From contig NC_091008.1 in assembly GCF_041146395.1 (NCBI RefSeq), forward strand, positions 3,671,501-3,735,500: a stretch of 64,000 bases of DNA, given 5' to 3'. Shown here in pieces: positions 49,972 through 61,999 of this stretch. The translations under genes were made by a program, and so were the position numbers. Under the pieces are notes generated by a model that was given only the letters and a program-made list of their open reading frames with translations, was not told the origin of the DNA and ran no database searches. This DNA comes from Eulemur rufifrons (Eukaryota > Chordata > Mammalia > Primates > Lemuridae). Position 1 is the stretch's first letter. The number at the start of each line of letters is the position of its first letter.

Positions 49972-50085
49972 TTGATAGACAGCTCTGCACCAAGCACTTA
50001 TATACATCTATTCATTTTACTCTTCCCAATAACACAATGAAAATGACGCGCATTTTACAGATTAGGAAACTCAGTGTCAAGGACA
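49972..50085 (-). repeat. MIR SINE fragment
   Basis: 'accaagcacttatatacatc', 'attcattttactcttcccaa' and 'cattttacagattaggaaac' are the reverse of MIR. Confidence 0.8.
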
Positions 50086-51179
50086 GTTAAAAAAAGGTCT
50101 CTGTAATGCCAACATCAATTATTTGAAGAAAATTTTTTTAAAAAATTTGTAACATTTAATAATTTACATATATTCTTTTTAATTTAGAGTGATATCTTAA
50201 AATAGTCTAAAACAAATCCATATTTTTTACTGTGCCAACCTGCATAGGGAATCTTGCCCTACTATTCTCCAAGGGCTGTGCTCATTAACTGTGTAACTAT
50301 TTCCCTTTTCCCAGAACTCAGCCTTTTAGGTTTATTAAAATTATCACAGTGAAGAAATGTGTAGGCATCTTTTTCAGGTTTCTAATACTATCTCACTGAG
50401 CTGCACATTTATAATTAAATTTGATTCTAATGAGCCTCTCCTTCCAGTTTCAGCGTTGAGTACTATCTTATGATTAAGAGGTAGAGGAGAATTATACATG
50501 AATATCAGAATAAAAAATGTGATTTTTATTTCTTAAACAGCTCAAATATTTAATTGAAACAGATATCTGTTGGACAATAGGGAGAAGAAGGTCATGATGG
50601 AGAAGTTAGGACAATAAAATCTGCTTCAGTCACAGGTATTGAAGAAATATTCAGAGAAGCCAGAATACTACAGCAAGTGAAAAAGAGAAATAATTTTTTT
50701 TTTTTTAGGCTGGTCAAGTGAAGCAGTGGGAGTGGAGAAGAAACAAAGGAATCTGTAACTGGTTGTGACCAAATTAGGTGTAAACACCACTGCATTGGGA
50801 CAAATAATTTTAAATGACAATATATTTTGTTTCAAATTTTGCTGAATCAATGTCACAGCCTAGGCAAAGAAATAACCAATATGCCAACTATGTATAATAG
50901 ATAAATTTTAAATTAGACACAGGAAGAAATTCAAAATGACCTAGATACATTTTTTCCATGAGAATATTATTTTCCATGTCCTCATTTCAGTGTTCTAGGA
51001 ACAAAATTGTCTTGAATAATTTAATCTGGCTTCCAAAGGCCAGTTATTTGCAGCCAGTAGTCTAGCTTCTGAGACAGTCTAGATTGCAAATTTTTTAAAT
51101 TAGAAAAGAACGAGAAAGCACATTTTCATATGGTATGTTTACTTCTATTTAAGACTTAGTCTTCATTTTCCCATATTTT
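50086..51179. other. Unique AT-rich DNA, no gene recognised
   Basis: Overlapping minus frames of 62 and 67 codons at 50592-50856 are the only frames and have no recognisable features. Confidence 0.45.
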
Positions 51180-52190
51180 ATTTTATAAAACTCAAAACTA
51201 CAGAGTAATTTGAAGAATAGCACAGTGAATACTCACATACCTTTTCAGATTCTGCAATTGCTAACATTCTGTCACATTTTATTTCTCTCTTTCTCTCTCT
51301 GAGTCTCTGTCCTTTTGTTTCTCTCGTTACACATCCATTTTTTTTTTTTTTTAAATCTCTATTTGAAAATAAGTTGCAGACATTATGATACTTCACCTCT
51401 GGGTACTTCAGCATGCACCTTGTAAGAATAAAGTACTTTCTCATATGCAACCAAAAAATCGTTATCACACCTGAGAAACTTTACAGTCATTCAGCAATTT
51501 TATTTAATATCCAGTTCATTTAAACATTTCTACAATTGTCCCATGATGAAAGTTCCCTGATGGTCTTGGAGGTTCTTTTTAATAGCTTAGTGTTGAATTT
51601 CTTAGTTAGTCGACATTAGCTCCATGGAATAAGAGGCTAATACCAGCCCCTGGACACTGGAGGTTCCATATTTCTAGTGAGACCGTTTCTTCAACCTGGG
51701 AGCTCCCAGTGTTGCACAGTTGCCTAGATCTTCCCTGCCCAGCCTACACCTGATAAATACGTGCAGCCTTGTCACTAGGGAAGGGCCCCACTCTGCTGGA
51801 ACCTTGACCAGGCACTTAGAGGTCATCTCTGTCCAGTCTGAATTGTGAGATGATCAGAGTTATGGAGGGCGGTGCGTGAACTCCACTACTTCTCTGCTTT
51901 AAGCCTTTCACTTGGTAAATCTTATTTGAGATCCTGGTGCTATGTGTCTGGGACCTCTTTGAATTGCACCCCCAGAGACTTAAGCAATTTCTTTTTTTCC
52001 TAGGCACAATCCAATCAGGGCTGACACACTGCATTTGTTTTTGATCTTTCTTTAGTCTTATCTAGAACAGTCCTCCAACTTTTTATTTTTCTCCATGACA
52101 GGGACTTTTGAAAAGTCTAGGGCAATTTTCTTGTATAATGTCACATGTTCTAGATTTCTCTGGTTGCTTCCTCATGGCATCGTTTAACTT
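51180..52190 (-). mobile_element. Old L1M-type LINE 3' UTR, interrupted
   Basis: The first part (51180-51590: 'aagttgcagacattatgata', 'cgttatcacacctgagaaac', 'atgaaagttccctgatggtc') and the last part (about 52015-52190: 'gctgacacactgcatttgtt', 'gtcttatctagaacagtcct', 'ctggttgcttcctcatggca') match consecutive segments of an L1M 3' UTR in reverse. About 400 bases between them do not belong to it. Confidence 0.65.
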
Positions 52191-52526
52191 ATTCCTCTAT
52201 CCCCTCTATGTCCTGTAAATTGGATGTTTAGTCTAAAAACTTGACAAAATTAAGTTTAAACATTAATGGCAAGAAGATTTTCTAGATGATGCCTGCTTTG
52301 TATTACATTATATGAAGAGGCATATCATATAAAATTATCCACTATTAGTGATGGGCTGAGGTGCTGACCACCGGAATCGCTATTGAAAAAGGCAAACACT
52401 TTTGCTCTTTTTAATTAATATTTAATCTGTTAGATGACATTTTGGCACTATATGACTATCCTGTTACACAGCTGCATCTCGCCCAGTGGTTTTAGCCCCT
52501 TTTGATAATTCTTGCCTGAATCTTTT

Positions 52527-52890
<364 letters not shown>

Positions 52891-53129
52891 TGAGGGGTTA
52901 CAAAATGGTGATTTTCTAATTCTATCCTTTCTTCTACATTTATTAGCTGGAATTCTTGTATAAATAAGACTGTAATTCTTCTGCACTCCCCACCTTTTTT
53001 AATCACTATGGACTCATGGCTTTTTAAAATTCATCGCATCATAATAAATTATTAGAGTTATTCCTATGGGTGATCAAGTTGCCCTAAATGGACAACTAAC
53101 TTTGAGCCCCTTCAATCTGGTTCCTTTTG

Positions 53130-53525
53130 CCGTTGACATGTTTCGTGGGATAGGCAGCCACTGGAATGGCTCTGCATGATCCCTGCTTCCTAACACGCAT
53201 GTCCTTATACAATTCCTCCCCCTGAGTGTGGGCTGGACCTAGCGACTCACTTCTAACAGAGAGGATAGGACAAAAGTGAATGGTACGTAGTATCTGAGAT
53301 TAGGTTATAAAAAGCCTGTGGCCTCTGTCTTGCTTCCCGTCTCTCGCTCCCTTGCTCGCTCTTGCTAATGAGCACCAGCCCCCAGAAGCTTCCGTGTGAG
53401 GAAGTGCACATGGCCAGAGGCCAAAGGAGGCCACTGAACAACAGCCAGGAAGTAACTGAAGCTTCCAGTACCACAGCCACGAAGAAGCAAATATTGTCAA
53501 CAGCCACACGAGTGAGCTTATAAGA
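53130..53525 (+). mobile_element. MLT1-type MaLR LTR, truncated
   Basis: 'gagtgtgggctggacctagc', 'gactcacttctaacagagag', 'gagattaggttataaaaagc', 'aacagccaggaagtaactga' and 'cacacgagtgagcttataa' follow the MLT1 LTR. The 3' end is missing. The two minus frames at 53253-53575 are shadows of this LTR. Confidence 0.8.
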
Positions 53526-54261
53526 GCAAAATGTTCAGCTTTTCCAAGTTTTCCTTGACAGCTGTTTTCTTTCATTTGATTCTATTTTTGCCTGTTATGC
53601 CCCAGAAAACAATAAACAGAGAATTTTTTTAAGACAGATGGCTCCTATACATTCTGTAGTTTATTTTAAAAATATGTAACCCACAACATCTGGCATAATC
53701 TGGAACTAGTTCTCAAAAATGATTTTGACTTGATGTTTAATGTAGACCCAATTGGAAATATAATGACACAGAAACTAGACAAACACTAAGGTGAGCACCC
53801 GTGCTTTTGTTAAGCATTTGAAGAGGTTCCTAAGGTTTCATTTTATATTTTAGTTAAATTCTGCGCTTATACCACTATCATGTTAAATTTCAATGCGGTG
53901 TTTGTGCTAGCACGTGTTTTCTTCCCACCAAACCTCTGCATTTGCTCCCGTTTTCTTGCCTGATTATATTTTATTTTACAGGTCTAGTGATACTACAGAG
54001 TTTAGATTCCTGTTATTTCTAAATTAGCCCCAATGTATTAAAATCTGACATGTGAACCACCTTAAGATAATCAGGAGATATACTGAAATAAATATCTGCT
54101 TCAAAGGTTATTAATAAAGTAGATACTTATTTTCTAGGATTATCTTGAGGAATGTGGACATAGTCAGACATTTCGTAGGCCATCATGTTAACGCTTTCAG
54201 TTTTAAAGTTTTCTACTGATGCTCTTGAAAGTGTGGAGACCTTGCAAATCAGAAAGGACTG

Positions 54262-54697
54262 ACTTGCTGTTAATTCACATGCAGGTTGAGATGGATTCGC
54301 TTCCACTACACCTTTCAGTTCATCATTACCCACCTTGGTCTCAGGTTGCCCACTGGCTCCTTTTCAAGATTAAAATCACCAGAATGAAATTTCTCAAACC
54401 ACCGATGTCCTTCCCAGACACTTCATTGATATTTCCAGCTGTCTGCGCTACATTTGTTCCACAGTGGAACTCCTATTTGAAAGTAACTCAAATTTTTTAC
54501 TTACCCGTGGTTTCACGAAAATTGCTCTAAAAAAAAGTTTGAAAGATAATCACGAGCCAAAACATGCATTTGCAAGACTGAGGATGTACCTTCACAATAA
54601 AAATAAAATGAGAAGTGTCAAAGTGAAATGTCAGAGATTATCAACTGTCAAACTTAGTACTTAAGGAAATCGGACAATTCATACTTAATGATCAAAA
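54262..54697 (-). mobile_element. Truncated mariner copy, same family as 36613-37876
   Basis: It aligns with 37424-37876 of the larger copy at about 80% identity by eye. It keeps the N-terminal transposase part ('NDELKGVVEANPSQP' on the minus strand), the untranslated leader and a decayed right terminal repeat ('ttaagtatgaattgtccgat' on the minus strand). The catalytic two thirds and the left end are absent, and frameshifts and stops break the rest. Sequence left of 54262 does not match the element. Confidence 0.88.
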
Positions 54698-54854
54698 TAT
54701 TTGCAATCCTTACCTCAAATTTTAATTTGCAACTTATACACTATTTTTTTCTTATGTAACCATCTTGAGTAGGTTGGTAACAGGCAGCCAGATCAAGAGT
54801 TCCCACTTGGTGCACAAGCATAAGGAAAATATAACTAAAGTTAATTGTTTGGAT

Positions 54855-55010
54855 ATTTAGCATAGAGTGTGGTACTTAGATCAGTATGGGACCTGGATTT
54901 GAAGTTCCACCTTTTATTAATTTCCATTTCAAATACTTGGGTCTTGGTAGCCTCATCTGGAAAATGCAGACAGAAGACTTTCTTGAGTAATGATAGTTGT
55001 GTAATAAAAT
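54855..55010 (+). repeat. MIR SINE
   Basis: 'gtatgggacctggatttgaa', 'gtcttggtagcctcatctgg' and 'aaaatgcagacagaagactt' follow MIR in forward order, diverged. Confidence 0.55.
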
Positions 55011-55590
55011 CAATTCAGAAAGCTTTAGGTTCTAATAATTTTGATTCTGTGAATAAAAATGTAATAATTCATGTTGTGGTAATAATGACTTATGTGTTGA
55101 GATTTCAGATTTTGCAAACACCACTATAGCGAGTACCATCTGTAACAAAATTTCATTATTTTTGGCCTGGAAGACTTATTGAATTACTTTAATGAATTTT
55201 TTTCTTGTTTCCTTATAGAGCATATAATTAACTTGTTTATGTTCTGTATCCAAACTACCATCAAATTTACCTTTTTACTCTTGCTACTTCCAAACTTCTC
55301 TTTTCTGGTGCATCACCTGCAGCTTTTTTTTTCTTCTGTAATTTACATTAGCCCTCGGTTTCTTCAAAGGGGCTTCTTTTCCTGAAGACATCGACTGCTC
55401 TGGTGACCTATAAACAAAAGAAACGGGAGGAGGACAGGATGGCACCCTCTTACTGAATCTGTCTTGCTTTTAGTGACCACCTCCTTCACAATGCTCACAA
55501 ACCACCGGCTGATGGCTTGTTCACAAAGTCGGACAGGATTAATACCAAGCTAGACAGTCTTCAGTTTCAATTTATATTTCCTATTTTCTC
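55011..55590. other. Unique DNA, no gene recognised
   Basis: Pyrimidine-rich on the plus strand at 55200-55380. The plus frame 55179-55385 (68 codons) is phenylalanine- and leucine-rich, as expected of a T-rich stretch. Confidence 0.4.
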
Positions 55591-55593
55591 CCA

Positions 55594-56230
55594 TTTTTTT
55601 TTTTTTAATTGAAACAAGGCATTTATTCATCTCTGGTGTTCATTGATAAAGGTATTACAATCTTAGCTGTGTGTTAGCGTATTTCACTAGCCTGGGTTGT
55701 GATACGCTGGGGTCAAGAGCCTAGAAAACAATTGGGCAGCCCAGTCCTCCCTGTTGCAGGCTCACCTGCACCGCTGACATTGGGCATAGTCCAGAGAACA
55801 GGGCTAGGTTGAGCCCCTGGGTAATGTGGTTTTTAAGAGGTAAGCGATCCATCACGCTCTTAGGCTTACGTCCCTTAAATGTGTTCAACCAAATTGAAAA
55901 TAGCTCTTCTATCTAACCGGAGAGGGCAGTGTGAACACCGTTGTGTTCTAGTTCAGCCATTGCTTGTGCCATGATCTTTGCTGATGCCAGCTGCCATAGA
56001 CCCCAAAGTCCTGGAAACCGAGTAACACAGAGATAGTATCTACTAACTCTACATTCATGAGGCTTCTTTTGTTCACCTCTTAGTGTATACACCATGGAGT
56101 AAAACTGAGGATGGCTCTGAGCTGAGGTAGTTCCGAACTGCAAATGGGGCCTTTTGGAGAACCTCTGATGACGCCTCCCGACCTCAAGGTCATGGTCTGA
56201 TCAACCATGCACGTTCAGGACAATCCGCAA
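55594..56230 (-). pseudogene. Candidate processed pseudogene or retroposed 3' end, parent unknown
   Basis: On the minus strand the segment ends in poly-A (13 bases, 55606-55594), preceded 15 bases upstream by a perfect AATAAA signal (55627-55622). This is the spacing of a real polyadenylated transcript. Upstream DNA is more GC-rich than the flanks and free of known repeats. A 76-codon minus frame at 56143-55913 contains 'LWQLASAKIMAQAMAELEHN' but matches nothing I recognise. The left (5') limit near 56230 is a guess, and I could not find a target-site duplication. A genuine noncoding transcript end is the alternative. Confidence 0.4.
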
Positions 56231-56534
56231 AGGTATTAACCCCTTGCTTTGAAAGGTAGTTTTGTGGAAAATTGTGTAGTAAACTCCCTGTTTCTTGATC
56301 TGTATTACCGTGTAGGATAAAATATAATTTGATTGCTTACTACCTTTTCCTAGGGTTAAAGTTTCACTCATCTTCCCATACAGTTAACTGATTCAGTGTT
56401 ACCCCATGAATACAAATTCTTATTCCCATCACCAAGGGGGAACACATTAATAAATTATTTACGATTAAAATAAACATCTGCAAAGTAAAGTTGTCATCTC
56501 TCATTTTGCCAAAATGCCTTTTTTTTTTTTTCCC

Positions 56535-56770
56535 CCCCAATCCTCTTCTTGAGGTGACTCAGTGGCCTTTTGCAATGATTGATTTGGGCCATTAATGACA
56601 AGCCCAAGCAGGTTTTCGTTCATCCATCTTCCCTTAGCCCAGGCAAAAATGCTCCTGCAAATAAACATCACGTCAGAGTGACTTTTGACAGAAAGAACGC
56701 CAAGGAGCCTCCTGGCCTATTCTATACTTGTGCCTTCATCTGCCTGACAGGAATGACACAGCTCTGCGTG
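56535..56770. promoter_or_regulatory. Candidate conserved noncoding element
   Basis: Repeat-free DNA carries an AP-1-like 'TGACTCAG' (56555-56562), a homeodomain-like 'CCATTAATGA' (56589-56598) and a CRE-like 'ACGTCA' (56670-56675) in 120 bases. Function is inference. Overlapping plus frames of 69 and 94 codons (56579-57012) have no recognised domain. Confidence 0.28.
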
Positions 56771-58000
56771 GGGCCACGGGGCTCCTGAATTTAGGGTATT
56801 CTAAAACCCTAGCTGTGAGAGAAGCTTTCTGGGGTGCTAGCTTGACGAAATTTCAGTCTAGTTTTGGGGTCCCTAGGCTATGTCGGGTGTTGGTGAAGAA
56901 TGACATGGAAACACACACCTTTACTACAACAGTGCACACGGATGCTTGTGCGTGTGTCTTCCTGCCTGGTGTCTCCCTGCATGTTGACTGGCAAAATGAC
57001 AAATTGGGTTGAAGGGATCATATTTTTCCGATGACTGTGTTGTTTTCAAGTCTTCTTCTTCCTGGCTGTGATTCTCCAAGAAAGTTATTGACAAAAATAG
57101 ATTATTTAAGTGGACATTTCGAAGAGGGTGTGGATACAAGTGGCAGCTGAGCCGGCCACTCGCTCACGGGCAGATTCTGCAGGGCACAGGGCACTGGACG
57201 CCCACGTTCCTGCTTTTCATTCGGTTCTGCTGATGATTGTGCTCTCCGGGCTGCCGGAAGGTATCAGTTATGGTCCACAAGCACCTTCGGGGCTTCTGAA
57301 AGCAAAAAGACCCCAGGTAAGATTTTGAGTAATCTGAGGAACTCTGTCCTGAGAGTGGCAATAAGGTGACTTTATTAGCGTGACTGAAATCATCCAACAA
57401 TTCTGTATCTGTCTGCTGTGATTCTGTGAGGTAAGTTTTTTTTTTCTCCTAAGCCTCTTATTCCCATTATATAAAGGAATGACATTTTCCCCTTTTAAGC
57501 TGAGTTTGTTCCTAATAGTTATATAAAGTTGGAACAAAACTTGAAATTTGGACTAGAAGTGGTGAGATGGATTTAATCCTGAAAATTGGATGGTGACACT
57601 CTTAGGACATTTACACATCGTGAAACTACTACCAAGGAAGACAAGTTTCTGGATTCGTTTTTGGCATCCTCCACCCACTCCCCCATTTTCTGAAGTTTCC
57701 AAAAAGAGGCCACTCCCAAGAAGCCCGAGTCTCATGTTACTTGTCATAGGATATAGCACCATGTTTATATAAAGGCTTTGAAAATGCAATGAATAACTTT
57801 TAAAAAAATCCCAGTGGGGAAAAAATCAGTTCTGAAGGACTGTTATACATTAAGGACACGCTGACAGGCAAAGCTGGGGCGGGAGGACCTTTTCGAGCAG
57901 TCGTTCACAGATGTGCTGTTATCAGTCAGGAGACAGAAAGCTTGCTAGTTACTTGAATAGCGAAAATTACATAAAGATTTATTTACTAGGGGGGTTAACT
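56771..58000. other. Unique DNA, no gene recognised
   Basis: Several frames of 60 to 94 codons overlap on both strands at 56924-57789. No domain, signal peptide or consistent strand emerges. Confidence 0.35.
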
Positions 58001-58700
58001 CTTAAGGTACAGAGGACTAGCAGAGTGGAGGAGCAGTGGCTACTTCTAGGCCTGAGGCAGGGTATCTGAGGAAGGAACAAACTTGGAAGACACCCTCCCC
58101 TCAGGCTGAGTCGGAGCCCTCCGGGGAGAATATGCCCTTGGCAGTGGGAAGGTTTGCAGCGGTGCTACTGGCAGGGCCTGGAAGCCAGAAACTGCCACTC
58201 TGGTGCGAGCAGGACCCCCTGCGAAGTCTCTGCTGTGTGTCCCGAACTCCCCAGGAAGCTGCCAGCTGGGCCGCCTGGGAAACTGACTGGCAGGGCGAGT
58301 GCCCCCAGGTGCCCCGTGCTGCAAGAATCAACAGGAGAAAACACCTTGGAACCAGGAATAGCAATCGCTTCCTCTTAGAGTCTCCAACACCTTCTGCTGA
58401 CAGAGCTTACCCAGGTGCTTCATCTCATGCCACCTGGCAAGGGAGAGACGTTCACGGGCTCTAGCTCTGGCGTAACAAAGCAGGGCAGACAGCAAAGTGC
58501 AGCCGGAAGCAATACTGTCATAGAGCAGCCACCTGCATTCCTTCCACCTGGGGCTCTTCCTTCCATCCAAGTCTTCTCCTCGCACCCAGCGCCCAGCAAA
58601 AAGACAGAGCCGTCTCACTCTTCCCAGACTTGCTCGGAGAGTACTCACATGGCCTCCCCTGAAGAGGACTGAGGCATGTTTTCTAGTGGTGCGCTGGGGA
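58001..58700. other. GC-rich segment with long opposed frames, probably an old repeat
   Basis: This stretch is clearly more GC-rich than its surroundings. The longest frame is plus 58036-58464 (142 codons); frames of 74 to 106 codons also occur in other phases and on the minus strand. That is expected where GC is high and stops are rare. No start context, splice site or domain supports any of them. The texture suggests an ancient LTR or LINE relic I cannot name. Confidence 0.35.
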
Positions 58701-58929
58701 AAGAGGAACCTGCAGACACTGCGGAGTGGCTGTCACCTCTACCGCACGCTGTCATCAAAACTATTCACACGTTACTGGCCTACGGAGAGACAGCTTCATC
58801 AGGCAAATAAAGAATAGATCAATGCATACTAAAAGATCAATTTCAAAATTAAAAATCAACGTATCTATTGGCTCTTTGAAAATCTAGCTTATAGTAAAAA
58901 ATAAAAGCTTCATTACATAAAGATATCTC

Positions 58930-59185
58930 TATAAAAGGCTATTTATTGCAGGATTTTTTTTTGGTAGTGACTAACAAACAAAAGAGCCCATGAATCTCCA
59001 TGAAAAATTAAATAGTTGAATCAGTTATAATATTTTATATTAGAGAATGAAATTTTGAATTGCAAATAAATTAGATCCACATCTGTGAACTGGAGCAATG
59101 TTCATAATATGTTAAGTGAGAGATGCATTGTGTTTGGTCCAATCCCGTTTACATCTGAGAATCCTGCATACCTGTGTGCTCGTAA
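58930..59185 (+). mobile_element. Old L1M 3' UTR fragment
   Basis: 'gaatctccatgaaaaattaa', 'tagagaatgaaattttgaat', 'ggagcaatgttcataatatg', 'ttaagtgagagatgcattgt' and 'gtttggtccaatcccgttta' follow the L1M 3' UTR in forward order. Confidence 0.55.
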
Positions 59186-60680
59186 GTATTTGTATAATCA
59201 AGGAGAGGCGTGTTCACCTCAGTTCCCTAGTGCGGGGGTGGAAGGAGAAGGGGAAAAATCATTAACTCTTTCTTCCCGTATCTGAGCTTGTTTCATTAGA
59301 TACAGTGAGCACGACTTTCTATTTAAGATAAAATAACAAAATGTGGGGTGAAAGAGTAAACCACCTTTCTCTACATTAGAAATTCACATTAACAAATGCC
59401 TCAGGTCTGGAAATCCAACAAGAAGCTGCCTCTTCCTGTGCGTTGCCAGACACAGTTTGAAGCATGCGGTTTTTGGCTTGCCTGAACTCTGTCTCACAGC
59501 ACCTCTCCACAGCTTAGCTGCCTTTGCTCTTACTAGCTGGATGGCATTGCAGAGTAGCGTTGGAGTGGTAACTGCTTTTAGCTGAAAGACTGTCGGTATA
59601 TTTACACTGAAGGTGTAGGAAGGCAGTGTAGGTTTCTGTATAGCTAATGTGTGATATTCAGGGTATGCTAATGTTTAGCAATTATATATCCATATGGAGT
59701 GTATCTATCTATATCATAAAATCTAGGACACACACAAAGATGGACAGGGGTTCAGTTAAATAATCAGAAACGTAAAAGGTAATCTATAACCCCAGCCTCT
59801 CATACTTTTCCCTTGAAAGAACCCTCGAGCAAGATGAACGTGTACACCCAGGAGTGGGGAGAAATTCAGCCTAAAGGGCTCCCTTCCTCTATGGCATTTT
59901 TTTTGAAGCCTCATGTTTTCCCTATTAAAAAATTGATGTGAAGTTTGCATTCTGCTTCATATCATATTCAAGTTTGCCTTATAAATTTAAAGTTTTAAAT
60001 TATGTAAAAGTTAAATAACCTTGCTGACTCCACCCCTCCACCACTCCCCCAACCAGTTAAGATAGTCCAGGAAAATGCACAATTGTTTGTCGTGTGGTTT
60101 TCGACAGCCCACAAACAACTGGGTGCCCCAGAAGGCAAGTGTGTCTTCCCCAAAAAGACAGAGACCCCCTGACACCAGGGCGCCATCCAGTGTTCGAAGA
60201 GGAAATGGGATAATCTGCTTCCTCACCCCCAGCATATTCTTGCAGATATTCCTAGGGGGTGAAGAAACAACTTTCTCCAGGTGGCGTTTGTAGCAGAGAC
60301 AGGGTAGCTGCTCATTAATCTCATTTCCTTCTCCGGGGCAGAGGACCGTGTTTCCCGGCTTCCCGGTCTTTCCCCTTGACGTGGTCGATGGAGCTTCAGA
60401 AGTACAGTCTTGAACCCTGACTGCCCAGTGACCCTCTCTCAACCCATCCCTCGGTTTATCTCCAGCCCTCTGGGCTCCAGGCAGTATTTACAGGAAAACC
60501 AAAACAAAATGAGTGTCCTTGATTTTTCGAGGATGGAGACATTTAGACGATTCTTTGAAATTTGTTCTTATCGGTTTCTATTGATAAAAATTTTTAAGAG
60601 GAGAAGCAACTTAAGTAAAGAGTTGGGTATCAGTCTTTTTCTGAGCATAGCGTTTGTGTCAACCCAAAGGGAAGAAATCA
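59186..60680. other. Unique DNA, no gene recognised
   Basis: Frames of 63 to 143 codons at 59756-60442 lie on both strands. The longest (minus 60442-60011) has no recognised domain. GC rises toward 60.7 kb. Confidence 0.35.
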
Positions 60681-60681
60681 C

Positions 60682-60904
60682 CCGCAGGCCTGTCTTAAAA
60701 GGCGAGATAGGGACCCGGTGCTGCGCGGTGCGAGGCCCCACTGACAGCTTTACGGCCGGCTCAGAGGCGCTGTGGCCACAGAGTGACGGAAGTGGCAGGT
60801 GAGGGCTGTGGCCCGGGTTCCGTGCACGTGCGTAGCTGGCAGCAGCCAGGGTCGCGGGGGCCAGGCCTGTGTTTACGGTCAGGGTTTGGTGGCTGGTGGA
60901 GGCG
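60682..60904. promoter_or_regulatory. Small CpG-island-like patch with a splice-donor match
   Basis: Eighteen CpG dinucleotides in 223 bases, by hand count, stand out sharply against CpG-poor flanks, with G plus C near two thirds. A donor-like CAG|GTGAGG occurs with its GT at 60799-60800 on the plus strand. A plus frame 60410-60802 ends exactly at that TGA and has no recognised domain. This could be the promoter and first exon of an unannotated noncoding transcript, or a recently decayed GC-rich stretch. Confidence 0.3.
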
Positions 60905-61808
60905 TAATTTTTCTCTTACCCCTCGTGGTAAAGAACTCTTCTCATTGCTTGGTTAGGAGACATTCCAAAATGGCTAAGCCGAAAGCAAGCATTGGGGTTT
61001 TAGCAATTAGTGCAACAATTATGCCATGTAAAAGTTCGTGAGCATGGAAAGGAAAAAAAAAAAAGAAAGAATCAGAAATGGCAAAACACAAATAAAAATA
61101 AACTTCCCACTGTGTTAAATAAAAAGCACTAAAATAATATATAAAAAAGAAAAAATCTAGATAGCATTTTAAATATTCTAGATTTATCAGGAAAATTATA
61201 TCCTAAAGTAACTATGCATAAGTAACCAATATCAAAGTATTTCATCTGGTTAAGACATAGAATGTACTACAAATTCTACAGAGTTGTTTATTTAAAAAAA
61301 ATAATGAATGAATAAATAGATAAGTCATTGCCTTAAGGGAAAAAAAAAAGCACTTAATGCAAACGAATGGTAGGCATGAACATGATGAGAATTTGTGAGT
61401 ACTTTTCATCTCCTTTCTGCGATAACAATGATCATAAAATACAACAGAATGTGCAGAATTTCAAACTTACCCAGTGCGTGTGAAATTAACCTTCAGTTTG
61501 AAAATAATGCTGGGCAACTGTTAGAGACCTATTGCTGAACTGCAACAATGCCACCTAAATTTATTAAAAATTGTAACCGTATCAAGTCCAGGGGAAAAAG
61601 GGGGCTATTCCAGGAAATAGCTGAGGATGTTCTTGGGTGAGGTGGGGCGGGGTGTGGTTGTATAATAGTAGAGAGACCAAAATAGGAGTGAATGCCCCAA
61701 CACAAAGAGAATTCTGCATGAACAGTACTGGAAAGCACTTCCTTCAGTATTGTTGGCATTCTATGATTTTCCACATACCACTGGTTTTCCTTAGAAAAAG
61801 AGCATTTT
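60905..61808. other. AT-rich unique DNA, no gene recognised
   Basis: A-rich runs occur at 61050-61080 and 61290-61355. The minus frame 62005-61529 (158 codons, the longest after the mariner frame) starts inside the Alu at 61809 and is mostly Alu-derived at its beginning, so it is not a gene. Confidence 0.4.
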
Positions 61809-61999
61809 GGCCAGGCCCTATGGATCGCACCTGTAATCCTAGTACTCTGGGAGGCCAAGGTGGGAGGATTACTTGAGGCCAGGTGTTCGAGACCAGGCTG
61901 AGCAAGAGTGACCCTGCCTCTACAAAAAATAGAAAAATTAGCCGGGCATGGTGGCGCATGCCTGTAGTCCCAGCTACTCGAGAGGCTGAGGCAGGAGGA
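61809..61999 (+). mobile_element. 3'-truncated older Alu SINE
   Basis: It starts 'ggccaggccctatggatcgc', runs through the left arm and a short A-rich linker to 'ccagctactcgagaggctga', and stops within the right arm with no poly-A. The linker lacks the lemur extension. I found no target-site duplication, so deletion after insertion is likely. Confidence 0.9.

Noticed and set aside
54127..54262. Possible left end of the second mariner ('taggattatcttgaggaatg')
   Set aside because: The match to the terminal repeat is weak and the following bases do not match the left subterminal region of the larger copy.
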